NCBI GenBank assembly: GCA_037355855.1
Contig: CM074761.1
Span: forward strand, 806,001 to 870,000
Length of the DNA stretch: 64,000 nucleotides
Direction: 5' to 3'
Source of the DNA: Pseudo-nitzschia pungens
Lineage: Eukaryota; Bacillariophyta; Bacillariophyceae; Bacillariales; Bacillariaceae
Below the pieces are notes generated by a model that saw only the letters and a list, made by a program, of their open reading frames with translations, was not told the DNA's origin and ran no database searches. Shown here in pieces: positions 45,868-55,858 of this stretch (position 1 is its first letter; each line of letters begins with the position of its first letter). The translations under genes were made by a program, and so were the position numbers.

Positions 45868-46236
45868 AAAAATAGCTAAGATTTGCAGATTCACGGACTA
45901 ACCGTCCATCACATGCAAATATCAAGTTTCGACAGCCATCTGGACAGAAGACTTCCCAAATACTATGGTGTTCTGATTTGACCATACATGGTCGCTTGTA
46001 GAAATTGATCCATTATCGGCTTGTTTCAGTAAACTGCGGCATCATGGGAAGCGGTAAAATAGCGAAGATTTGCAGATTCACGGACTATCCAGTTACATCA
46101 CATGCAAATATCCTATATTTTTCGACAGCCATCTGGACAGAAGACTTCCCAAGTACTATAGGTGTTCAGATTTGACCATACATGGTCGCTTGTAGGGATG
46201 ATCCACTATCGGCTTGTTTCAGTAAACTGCCGCATC
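45853..46236. repeat. Tandem duplication, two ~190-bp copies starting at the 3' end of the upstream gene
   Basis: CATGGGAAGCGGTAA at 45853 (His-Gly-Lys-Arg-stop of the preceding gene) recurs at 46043. The two copies then run in parallel: AAGATTTGCAGATTCACGGA, CGACAGCCATCTGGACAGAA, GACTTCCCAA, ACCATACATGGTCGCTTGTA and TCGGCTTGTTTCAGTAAACT appear in both. They differ by small indels and substitutions. The duplicated unit includes the natural stop codon and 3' flank, so the terminator region is present twice. Confidence 0.9.
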
Positions 46237-46505
46237 TACTAACTACGAAATACTTCTTTTCCATGCCACGAAGGTTGAATCACCAAGGATTAAGTTTTCG
46301 GTTTCGGTCCCCGCTTAAATGTATCGTTTATTACAGTGTTAAAATAGAGTACATCATTGAGCACGCGAGACTTCGATTAAAAACTGGCAGTGCGCGAGAG
46401 AGACTACCATATCTCTGAATGCCGCCGTATCATTTTCTTGTCCAAAAGGTGACAAAGAAAGTAGTCTTGGGTTGCGTCTTCTTCATTCCTTACCACGCCG
46501 AATGC

Positions 46506-47470
46506 TTAAAGGGACAAAAGAGGCTTGTCGAAAAGAAGAGTCTGGACAACGGCACCAACAAAGGCGATCATAGCAAGTCGTCCGTGAACGATTTCTTGTT
46601 CTTGGCGCCACGCTTGGTCTTCGGGGGACATGTTGGTCAAGACAGAAGATCCCCACTCGATGTTTCCGGGGATGGTCTCATCATCGTAGTGCTTGTAGAA
46701 GTTGGATCCCTCAATAATACCGATGGTGAGCAAGATTTGCATGTTAACTCCCCATCCGACAGACTTGACGGCACCGAAGACGTCGGTGTTGGTGTACGCA
46801 TCACCGGGGAAGTGGATGCCGGATTGTTGAACAACCATACCTACAATAGCAAGCATGCAGATACGTCCGTGCTTGATCTCGGCCCAACGAGCGTATCGCA
46901 AGTCGGTTTGAATGTCGGAAAGACGCATAGGGTCGAATCCAAAGTCACCGGGCATGGATCCATCGAGCTTTTCGGGTTTGACCAAGAAAGGAATGGACTT
47001 CGAGAATTCCTCGGCATTGAGGGAGACCGATCCGGCCCGTTGGGCGGTCTACAATAAAATACACATCACCAATCGATCGAAAACCGTACGACAAAGTCAC
47101 GTTTCATTCAATGTAAACAAGGCAAAAACGGTGGGTTGGGGTTCACATGCGTGGGTAGAAACAAAATCCGAGATGCGATGATTGTTACGTTGCGTATATG
47201 GACGTGGATGGAAAAAGACACGGAAACGATTTGAGTATAAAACATACAATCGAGTGAGAACATTCCCTCTCAAGTGGTCGGCAGGTAAATCGCAGTTTCA
47301 CTTCGAACCCTATTTCCTGACCACATCCAGATTGCATTCTCGTAACAGTGAAACCCAAGACTCTTCACCTAAACGAACAAGTCTTCCGAGACACCACTCC
47401 TTACCTGCGAAACGGGGGCGAAGGCCGAAGCACTTGCGATCAAAAGGGAAAGGATAGCCGATTTCATCAT
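46506..47470 (-). CDS. Fucoxanthin-chlorophyll a/c-type light-harvesting antenna protein, two exons
   Basis: Exon 1 (47470-47405) encodes MMKSAILSLLIASASAFAPV and SQ, an ER signal peptide ending in the ASAFAP cleavage motif that targets diatom plastids. The donor CAG|GTAAGG and acceptor TTGTAG|ACC frame a 356-nt intron. Exon 2 (47048-46506) completes a 202-aa protein. It contains DGSMPGDFGFDP, the first chlorophyll-binding helix RWAEIKHGRICMLAIVGMVV, a second helix (GWGVNMQILLTIGIIEG) and the third helix EQEIVHGRLAMIAFVGAVVQ. The two E-x-x-HGR motifs are the pigment-binding core. It acts in the thylakoid membrane, feeding energy to a photosystem. I cannot assign it to the Lhcf, Lhcr or Lhcx subgroup with confidence; RWAEIKHGRICM slightly favours Lhcr-like. 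Confidence 0.92.
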
Positions 47471-48212
47471 GGTTCAATTATGTATAATCTTGGAAAGGTA
47501 GCGGGTGCAACAGAAGTCTTCTAACATCAATCGAGCAGACGCAGGAGCCGAGAGAACATGTACGAGGACAGGTAAAGTAACGTGTTTCGTACCTATTTCA
47601 TTCTGCGATCCACAGCACCCAGTCTTCAACTTGTAGATTTAGGGGAAAAATCGGAACTTTAATTTTGTTCCCTTAATTTATTCCCCCGTATAATGGATCT
47701 CCCATTTTTACCATCCGATCCAAAGTGATTCCAAAATTCCCGTTGAATCGTCGGAGTCTCACCGTTTGATTGGATGTTCGATGAAAATTCATCTGTTTTC
47801 ATTGAAAACTAAACTTGAACACCGTGTCACAGTGGAATGAATCTTCGTGGGTAGTACCAGGACGTGTACCTTGTACTGGTATGTGACTCGATACAATTAC
47901 AAAATCCCAACCTTTGTTTTCCACACGTACCGGGTATGCAATACGTGAAACGTAGCAATCAACAGGTGGTATCCTCCTGAACAGTGAAAGATCCGGTATT
48001 TTCGACTAAGTTACATCGTCGCCTGTACTGAAGACGTGTTTTTTGACACAGGTCTCAGTCACAATTTTGTCAAATCAAGAGAAAGCAATCGAAAAGAACG
48101 GAAGCAACACGGAGTGAGAAACCTTGGTCATTCGACACTTCTTCTAACATAAAAGTGACCACTACCTAACCTACCACTGCAAGTGAATCCTAAGTTGCCG
48201 GGAGTAAGTACC
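47471..48212. other. Divergent promoter region between the antenna gene and the ATP-grasp gene
   Basis: About 740 bases shared by two divergent genes. It must hold both promoters and 5' leaders. I could not identify defined light-responsive or other motifs by eye. Confidence 0.45.
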
Positions 48213-51158
48213 ATGTCCTCTTCTCCCGTCATCGAGAGCGCCTGGATGAAACGACAACGCGATCGTCAGATCGTCGTTCTAGTCGATCCGTATTCGACCG
48301 GCTGTGTCGTCGCCCAAGAAATACAAAGACGAGGGTACCTTATCGTGGCCATGTGGACCATTGGGTTTGCCGAGGAGATGAAATCCCATGTGCCGGTTGC
48401 CTGTGGTAAAATGGAATACTTTGCAGAACTGGATCAACTCGAGACCCACAAGGCAACTCTGTCGAAACTTCTGGAAGTGGCCGACGGGCACGAGGTCATT
48501 GCATGTATGGCTGGTGGGGAAGCTGGAGTCGACTATGCGGACGCCTTTTCGGAATATCTCGCGTCTGTATCGCCTGACAAAAAGATTTTGACCAACGGGA
48601 CGTCCATTCCGAACCGTCGTGACAAGTACATACAGCAAGAATTGTGTAGAGGTGCAGGATTGCGGTCCGTTCGGCAAGCGGGTTCGGATAAGTTTGACGA
48701 AAACATTCAATCCTTTTTGAAATCCGAGGCGTTTCCCGTCGTTCTCAAACCCACAGAATCCGCTGGTTCTGATGGAGTTAAGCTGTGCTATACTTTTGAC
48801 GAAGCCAAAGACCATTTCGAGACACTGATGCAAGGACAATTGGTCAATGGAGGTGCGTGTCCCAGTGTTTTGTGCCAAGAATTCCTGAAGGGGACCGAAT
48901 ACGTCATCGACCACGTTTCGAGGGATGGAATCCACAAGACCTGCATGATTTGGGTTTACGACAAACGAGTCGCGAACGGCGCAAACTTTGTTTATTTCGG
49001 AATGAAACCCGTCGATCCGACGACGCCATTGGCAAGTATCTTAATCAATTACACCAGAAGGGTATTGGATGCCTTGAAAATTAAGCACGGACCGTCCCAT
49101 GGGGAAGTGATGATGACGGAAGATGGACCGTGTTTGGTCGAAATGAACTGCCGTGCTCACGGTGGTGATGGAACCTTTGTACCGCTTGCCAGGGCATTGA
49201 CTGGATCATACAGTCAGGTTGATATGGCAGCAGACGCTTTCATCGATCCCTTGGCGTTTGCTCAAATTCCCGAGCGTCCATCTTATCCCTTTAAGGCAGC
49301 TGGACAAGAAGTTATTTTTGTGAGTCGTTCCAAGGGAATTGTGAAGTCGACGCCTGGATACGAAATCATAAAAATGATGCCGAGTTTCGTGCACATTGAT
49401 GGTATGAAATCGAAAGGCGCAGTTGTTGATTATACCATCGACCTTGTCACAGGAATTGGAAGCGTAATTTTGATGCATACAGATCCTGAAGTTGTCAAAC
49501 GCGATATTGATTTTGTCCGCTACTTAGAAGACATCAACGGTTTTTTTGTGTACGAAACGAAAATGGAGAATCTCAAGCGTCCCCGTGGGGATGCCGTCGT
49601 CTTGCCAAAGAATAGGGTTTCCCCTGCGAAACCTCCACGATATCCTGGACTGGAAAATGGTCACCGACGCCACAAATCCTCGGAAGATTTGGAAACCTGC
49701 CACCAGCATGTATTTTCTTCGGACGGACCAAAGTTGGTTCGTATTATGTCGAACGACCGTCCGGAACTGGGTGGCTTTGGTGGCATGGGAATGCTAACCA
49801 AAAAGATGACCACGGTCGATTCCTCCCGAGAGGCGGTTGTTCTCATTGATCCTTATTCTACAGGTTGCTGCATAGCTGAGGAAATAATGAAACGCGGATT
49901 TAGTGTCATCGCATTGTGGACACGTGGGTTCTCCCCTGAAATGAAAACACACGTCCCATTGAGTTGCGGAACCATGAAGTATTTGGCTGAAGTCGACGAA
50001 CAGGAAACACTCGCGAAAACTTCCGAAGCCATGTACGCAGCTGCTGGAGCTCTGCGTGTTGTTGCATGTCTGGCGGGAGGTGAGGCCGGAGTCGACCTTG
50101 CTGATGCTCTTTCGGAGCACATCAAAGTGCGTTCGAATGGAACCAAGATACCCAATCGCCGTGACAAAAAAGTCCAACAAGAAATCATTCGAAAGCACGG
50201 GCTGCGTTCCGTGCGACAATCTGGTGGTAGTGAATTCGCTGAGGTGAAGGACTTCCTTAACACTGAGTCATACCCAGTTGTGTTGAAACCTGTCGAATCA
50301 GCCGGAAGTGACGGAGTCAAATTGTGCCACTCATTTGTAGAAGCGGAGGAACATTTCCATGTCCTAATGAATAGTCAAATGGTAAATGGTGGCGACTGCC
50401 CTGCGGTACTCTGTCAAGAATTTTTGCGAGGTAAAGAGTATGTCGTAGATCATGTTTCTCGAGACGGGGATCACAAGACCGTCATGGTGTGGGTATACGA
50501 CAAGCGACCATGTCACGGAAGTGCATTCGTTTATTTTGGTTGTGTTCCCGTCGACTCGGAATCTCTTGAAGCTAAAATTCTCATCCCTTATGTCCAGGGC
50601 GTTCTCGATGCACTGGAAATCAAGAATGGTCCATCGCATGCCGAAGTAATGATGACACCCGATGGCCCTTGCTTGGTTGAAATGAATTGTCGTGCGCATG
50701 GTGGGGACGGAAATTGGCGCCCTCTCTGTCGTCACCTGACAGGTGGCTACTCCCAAGTTGAAGCCACTGTCGATGCGTTCTTGGATAAACGACAATTTGC
50801 GTTACTTCCCTCAAAGCCACCCAGTCCCTTCAAGGCATCAGGCCAAGAAGTTATTCTTGTTTCATTCGGCCGTGGCGTAGTGAAGGCTACACCCGGCTTT
50901 GATGTTATCAAAGAAATGCCGTCTTTCGTCTACCTCGAGACGGGAGTCCGGCCTGGGTCAAGAGTCGATTACACCATCGACCTCTTCACGGGTATTGGAA
51001 GCGTTATCTTGATGCACAAAGATCCAGCAGTGCTTGAAGAAGATATTCGGCGTATTCGAGACATGGAAAAGAACAATGAACTTTTTACTTTCGAGGAGCA
51101 GGGTAGATATATGAAGTCACCTTCTCTTATCGGACTTGATCACCTTCGCTCGGCGTAG
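48213..51158 (+). CDS. Tandem double ATP-grasp carboxylate-amine ligase-like protein
   Basis: A single-exon gene of 981 aa; the ATG at 48213 is used because the frame extends upstream only to a GTG. The protein is two homologous halves of about 450 residues joined by a linker (about 455-535). Each half starts with a nucleotide-binding-like pre-ATP-grasp segment (VVLVDPYSTGCVVAQEI in the first, VVLIDPYSTGCCIAEEI in the second) and continues with ACMAGGEAGVD / ACLAGGEAGVD and NRRDK. It then has the ATP-grasp lysine loop (PVVLKPTESAGSDGVKLC / PVVLKPVESAGSDGVKLC) and the metal-binding motif CLVEMNCRAHGGDG in both. Conservation of the catalytic motifs in both halves suggests two active sites. ATP-grasp ligases join a carboxylate to an amine through an acyl phosphate; the substrates cannot be predicted. 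Confidence 0.88.
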   Translation: MSSSPVIESAWMKRQRDRQIVVLVDPYSTGCVVAQEIQRRGYLIVAMWTIGFAEEMKSHVPVACGKMEYFAELDQLETHKATLSKLLEVADGHEVIACMAGGEAGVDYADAFSEYLASVSPDKKILTNGTSIPNRRDKYIQQELCRGAGLRSVRQAGSDKFDENIQSFLKSEAFPVVLKPTESAGSDGVKLCYTFDEAKDHFETLMQGQLVNGGACPSVLCQEFLKGTEYVIDHVSRDGIHKTCMIWVYDKRVANGANFVYFGMKPVDPTTPLASILINYTRRVLDALKIKHGPSHGEVMMTEDGPCLVEMNCRAHGGDGTFVPLARALTGSYSQVDMAADAFIDPLAFAQIPERPSYPFKAAGQEVIFVSRSKGIVKSTPGYEIIKMMPSFVHIDGMKSKGAVVDYTIDLVTGIGSVILMHTDPEVVKRDIDFVRYLEDINGFFVYETKMENLKRPRGDAVVLPKNRVSPAKPPRYPGLENGHRRHKSSEDLETCHQHVFSSDGPKLVRIMSNDRPELGGFGGMGMLTKKMTTVDSSREAVVLIDPYSTGCCIAEEIMKRGFSVIALWTRGFSPEMKTHVPLSCGTMKYLAEVDEQETLAKTSEAMYAAAGALRVVACLAGGEAGVDLADALSEHIKVRSNGTKIPNRRDKKVQQEIIRKHGLRSVRQSGGSEFAEVKDFLNTESYPVVLKPVESAGSDGVKLCHSFVEAEEHFHVLMNSQMVNGGDCPAVLCQEFLRGKEYVVDHVSRDGDHKTVMVWVYDKRPCHGSAFVYFGCVPVDSESLEAKILIPYVQGVLDALEIKNGPSHAEVMMTPDGPCLVEMNCRAHGGDGNWRPLCRHLTGGYSQVEATVDAFLDKRQFALLPSKPPSPFKASGQEVILVSFGRGVVKATPGFDVIKEMPSFVYLETGVRPGSRVDYTIDLFTGIGSVILMHKDPAVLEEDIRRIRDMEKNNELFTFEEQGRYMKSPSLIGLDHLRSA

Positions 51159-51706
51159 CGTACATACTGGAGACAGGAAAGGGATTTTTGCCCCGTGCTA
51201 AATTATTTGCTTTGTTCATAACAGGCGGCTTGCGGTGATAATTGTTATTAGGAATGTCCCGAATTGCTTCTAGAGAACAGAAATACAGCGCCGAAGGCAG
51301 ACTCTGAGACATATGAAATCATTGAATAGAAACACAGAATACAGCACATGAATGAAAAAACAATCATAAATAAAATCGTAGCACTTAATTAGTAGTACCT
51401 ATCATTCATGCACCTATTTGAAGTGCAGATGAGAAGATAAGTCATCACAACTCTATCTGTATAAACTAAGGTACACAAATTCACTCTGGCGCATCTCCGA
51501 TCACTATGTATATCCCAATTCAGCAAAAATACTTGAAATGATGAAATTGGAGTACAGCAAACTGAACAGAAGAAACGCAAAAAGGGTGTGAGTAAAAGTA
51601 GATAGAAAGTCATACTTTTTCGTCGGTATGCGAGATGTGAAAAAGAGAGCGAATAAACAATTCCGACATCATTAAACACGAAGCTACGTTGAAAAAACGG
51701 ATCAGC
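51159..51706. other. Gap between convergent ATP-grasp and HemN-type genes
   Basis: The spacer holds the 3' ends of two convergent genes and is AT-rich. No other feature was recognised. Confidence 0.5.
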
Positions 51707-52919
51707 TTACCCATCCGGATCCGTGAGCCTGAGAACATTTTCTTCTGTGCGTTCGGCCAAGCCCAACTCGAGACCGAGCTGCGCCCCGCCGAGTACATCT
51801 CGGACTACCTCAGGTCCATAATGGGATTCAAGCCATACCAAATCGAGTCCATCGATCGTTCGCAATCTTTTCAAAAGCAGATCGCTTAAAAAATCATCAT
51901 CTGGATCTCCTTTGGGTTCTTCAATGTGTTCTTCCTTGTTGGCATTGGACATGTCGGAATCCTCGAGCTTTACGACCCAGTCTAGATAATCACTCATTTC
52001 TCGTGGTCGAGCAAGCATTTTTTTGTTGACAAAACTTGTTGCACCAAGTCCGACAGCATGCCACTGGCCGTCGTATTCCCAGTATATTTGATTGTGCCGA
52101 CTCCGTTTGCTTGTAGAGCGAGCGCTTTGTTCACTGCTGTTTTCGTGTTTGTCGTGAATCATTTTATCCTTTTCTTTATCCTCGAATGCAGCATACGAAC
52201 TCACCTCGTAATGCTCGTATCTTTTCGCTCTCAGATACCCCGCAGCGTACTTGTACATGAATCCGCATTCGTCTTCTGTTGGTAGGCGAAGGATACGCTG
52301 CTTTCCATCTTGGTTGGGGCCTCCAATTGGTAGCGCCACCGTGAATTGTCTCGAGATATCGTGGTCATCTTCGTCCTCGTCGAGGCCTGCTTCCGGATCC
52401 CTGGTCTCTCTTTTGGCCGCAGCCTCGGCTTTTGCTTTTGCTGCCCATTTTCCAAAAACCGTGCCATCTTCAATTTGCATATCGTAAACCGAAATGTGTT
52501 TTGGTGCCGGTAACGACGATAGCAATAGCGGCGTCTGCTTATTGTTAGTTATCGTCTTTTTCATCTGAACTCCCGCGGTTGCCTCCTCCAATGTTTCAGC
52601 CCATTTTGCTGGTGTTAGCCCTGGGCATCCCGATATCAAATCCATTGAATAATTCACTTCGTCATAATCTGTGGTGCCATTTTTCTCATCCCCGTACACA
52701 AATGTAATGTCTTGAATAGCCTGAAGAATATCGGCCCTGCGATGAGTTCTCCCCATAGCAGTCAATATGTCGTCATCAAAACTTTGAACTCCTAGTGATA
52801 TGCGATTAATTCCCAAGGCACGCAAAGAAGACAGGTAATCTCGATCAAAAGTTCCAGGATCCATTTCCATCGTGACTTCAGTCGTCGCAACATTTCCTCC
52901 GGTACTATCATTGCTATCA

Positions 52920-52951
<32 letters not shown>

Positions 52952-53572
52952 TACGAGACGGAAAGGCGCCTCTGGATTATCCGGTCCACAGGCGTGATAC
53001 AAAATTTTTTCAATCGACTCGATCGGTGCCAAACTAGGAGTTCCGCCCCCAAAATATACGGATCTCAGGGGTATTTTATGGCCATTTCTTTTGATATTCG
53101 CGATGTGTTTAAGTTCGGCAACGATGGCAGACACGTATCGTTCGTTCATTCGGAGAAAGCCTTGTTCCCGTCGTCCTTTATCATTGCCATTGCTAGGAGT
53201 TCCCAAATTTTTATCTCCTATCGGAACGATGGCGAAGTCACAATATCGACATCGTTGTCGACAATAAGGTATGTGAATGTAGAGACCGATACTGCTTTCC
53301 CCAGAGGTTGTTTCACCACCGCGATCAATGTGATCATCGTTATCGCGAGCAGTCCGTGTCCCTAATCGAATCACTGATGCATTTATTGTTCTAGTGGAAC
53401 GTGGAAGGTTCAACGAGCCCACTGACAGCCTTGAATTGTGCCAGATGAAACGATGATCACGACGAGCCCCTGATCGAAGGTAATCTGTACGTAATGAGGT
53501 AAATGAAAGGCATCTTGCGATGGAAAACACAGATGACAGCGCAAACCACTGGAGAAGATATGCAAAAACCAT
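51707..53572 (-). CDS. HemN/HemW-type radical SAM protein (coproporphyrinogen III oxidase-like)
   Basis: A single-exon gene of 621 aa. The first ~20 residues are hydrophobic (MVFAYLLQWFALSSVFSIAR) and could be a signal or transit sequence. The radical SAM motif is GLYIHIPYCRQRCRYCDF with Cys104, Cys108 and Cys111 (C-x3-C-x2-C). It is followed by SVYFGGGTPSLAP, DPGTFDRDYLSSLRALGINR, ISLGVQSFDDDILTAMGRTH and MDLISGCPGLT, all typical of the HemN/HemW family. The C-terminal HemN domain is represented by FLSDLLLKRLRTIDGLDL. A run of nine glutamines (genomic 52919-52948) interrupts the SAM barrel. The family includes oxygen-independent coproporphyrinogen oxidases and the haem chaperone HemW; the extra fourth Cys common in true HemN (CxxxCxxCxC) is absent (CDF), which fits HemW-like proteins better. 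Confidence 0.85.
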
Positions 53573-54270
53573 CTTGAGATGCTTCTACCAGAACTTAGGT
53601 TTCTAGATAACAGTGATGTATTCTCGGGCCTCCATCTTCCAAGGTCTTTGGTGAAAACATAGATCTGAAACCGTTGTCTTGTTTTGGTATCGATGTCTGC
53701 CCCACAACTTTCCTTACCGCTTCATAGCTGATGATTCAGCTTTTCAGCCTGCTTTGGCAACGGGATGTCAGGAGTCGCGATGCAGAAGATGCCATCATCA
53801 TCCATTTTTCTATCATTATTTTTTGTACCCTATCACCGAATTTTTGAGTCACGAATAGAATCAATCCTGTGTCGACTTTCAAAAAACTTACTTCGTATTG
53901 AAAAGTAGAATGCATATGAAATATATATAAGATACATACGATAAAATAAGAAAGGGAATTTAGGTAACTTACGTAAACCGTTAGTGAGAGCGTGCAACGG
54001 AGATTGTACTTCCTCAGATTCCCCATAACGGCAGATTAACTGAAACGCAAAACAAGAACGCGTAAGTTACGTAACTTACAGGTATGAACCGCGAATCCAG
54101 TTGAATTAATTCTGGCCGTTACGATAAGTGCTGTGCGTAGTTTCTGCCTGCAGAAGTGAAGAAAGGTTTACTTCGTAACCTTACTACTGTATGACGAAGA
54201 GCAATCAATGACTTCCGAATGCAGTAAAAAACTTAGGTTACTTCGTAAACCTTACTTCGTACTTGAAATA
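53573..54270. other. Spacer upstream of the HemN-type gene
   Basis: No gene was recognised. The 53880-54260 stretch carries many TACTTCGTA, GTAACTTACG and AACCTTAC words. Confidence 0.45.
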
Positions 54271-54361
54271 CTACGGAATTCCTATCAGCTGTCCCCCGGT
54301 TTCCGTAGAAATTAGTAGTTGAGGATGTAGAACCGGGGGACAGCTGATAGGAACTTTGTAG
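54271..54361. mobile_element. 91-bp hairpin MITE-like element, copy 2, flanked by TA
   Basis: This copy starts CTACGGAATTCCTATCAG and ends CTGATAGGAACTTTGTAG, with the same CAGCTGTCCCCCGG stem and loop order as copy 1 at 14769-14859. The two copies have equal length and differ at about 9 of 91 positions. TA flanks it on both sides (54269-54270 and 54362-54363). The terminal bases are exchanged between arms relative to copy 1: its left end matches the reverse complement of copy 1's right end. Confidence 0.8.
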
Positions 54362-54745
54362 TACTCAGAAGTAAGTTAACTTGCGTATGCGAAATGATAG
54401 TCTGACAAGAGTCCTCAATCGTAACCTTACCGGTAGTAGCCACACCGTTGTCGCAAAACATCTAAGATTTGTGAGTGAAGCTGCGACTAAATTATACGCT
54501 TCTGGTAGTGTTACTATTAGTAACCTTACCACTACTAGGTTTTGAAACAAAGCATGCCGCTGGTGCTCCTCTTCGGCTACTTTAACTACTTGCTAAAGAA
54601 TAAAAGACTGGAGAAATAGTGGTAAGGAGTTTAAGGCAAGTGTTCGCCCCTTGTTAGTTCATACACCAGCACAGTACAATGCCGTATTCTTCATCGATTA
54701 TTGTCCCCAAAACAAAGAATGCAAAAGGCTGCTGCTGTGTTGTAA

Positions 54746-55858
54746 CTAGATGTCGCAGGTATTTAAGCAGGTACCTGCGAAAAAATTTTCCCCTTGGATT
54801 GCATGGATGGGGTCAGGATAGCATAACTGGAAAGCACCTAGTAAACACTCTGGCAATTCGTCTTCTTCTCGTCCCTCCAAGCAAAATGCAAAAGTTGCGA
54901 CTGCCTTTTTGAAATAAATGTCTTTCATAAAGCGAATACCTTTCTTTGCAAGATAAGGAAAGGGATGAAGGGAAACATCGAATTCCATACAGGATTTTTC
55001 GGGGTGTGAGAACAAAAACCCCGTCTCTCTGGGTCGTTTCACCAAGAATGGTTTTCCATTGAATTTCGAGATCCAAGTTGGAAGGCCGAGCTCTGTGAGG
55101 TTATCCGCTCTCGGTATAACCTTGAATCTCGTCATAAAATCATTGTCTGTCGGAGCTCGTCGACACCATTTCTCCAAGAGACGAACGGCATTCACCTTGC
55201 TCTTGTCATTCCGATTGGTTTCTTTCTCACCATCTGCATTGTACCCATCAGCTGTGATTTCTCGAAGAATGTCTCGTGTTTGCTGTTGCATAGCAAAATA
55301 CATGGTTACGGTGTATCCGGCACCGTCAAGATTATTGTTTCCTCTCGAAAACGAGGGGGGATCTGTCGGTATGGCGACGGTGATGATGAAGAGATCAGGT
55401 GCATTCCAGGTCTTGGGGTAACGATCGTCGCTGAATTCGACCTTTGGTAGCACAACTCTACTTGCCATGTCGGGAAAGCGTTGTTGTGATTCGAATACGT
55501 CTGCCTTTACACATCGATACAAATCTCCGGGACTATTTACTTTGATTTTGCTCTTCAAGTAGTCGACTCCGCGGACCTGGACGGTTGTAGGATCAACTTC
55601 TCTCCATCCAGCGAAGACATTCCCATCTCTATCTGTAGCAGGATCAGTGGTTTTTTCTATTTTGATTGAAGTGGATCCAGCAATTGGTTTGAAGTCTTCG
55701 TTGTTCTTCTTTCCGTTGCAGCTAGTCTTTAATGGTGAAACTTTTCTTCTTCGAAATAGGGGCGGGGAGGCGAATTTCTCTTCGACGCGGGCCTTTAATG
55801 GGGAAGAGTCACAGTGCGTGACTTCAGTATCGTTGGTAACTTTGTCGATGAATGCCAT
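54746..55858 (-). CDS. EDR2 C-terminal (DUF1336) domain protein
   Basis: A single-exon gene of 370 aa. After a basic, disordered N-terminus (about 1-75) comes the domain seen in plant ENHANCED DISEASE RESISTANCE 2 and relatives: VRGVDYLKSKIKVNSPGDLY, KTWNAPDLFIITVAIPTDPP, GAGYTVTMYF, FMTRFKVIPRADNLTELGLP, FNGKPFLVKRPRETGFLFSH, FDVSLHPFPYLAKKG, and finally the LPECLLGAFQL segment. There is no START or PH domain upstream, so this is the stand-alone form common in algae and protists. In plants the family is associated with lipid binding and membrane trafficking; the function here is inferred only by family. The start ATG is at 55858. Confidence 0.82.
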   Translation of the reverse strand: MAFIDKVTNDTEVTHCDSSPLKARVEEKFASPPLFRRRKVSPLKTSCNGKKNNEDFKPIAGSTSIKIEKTTDPATDRDGNVFAGWREVDPTTVQVRGVDYLKSKIKVNSPGDLYRCVKADVFESQQRFPDMASRVVLPKVEFSDDRYPKTWNAPDLFIITVAIPTDPPSFSRGNNNLDGAGYTVTMYFAMQQQTRDILREITADGYNADGEKETNRNDKSKVNAVRLLEKWCRRAPTDNDFMTRFKVIPRADNLTELGLPTWISKFNGKPFLVKRPRETGFLFSHPEKSCMEFDVSLHPFPYLAKKGIRFMKDIYFKKAVATFAFCLEGREEDELPECLLGAFQLCYPDPIHAIQGENFFAGTCLNTCDI

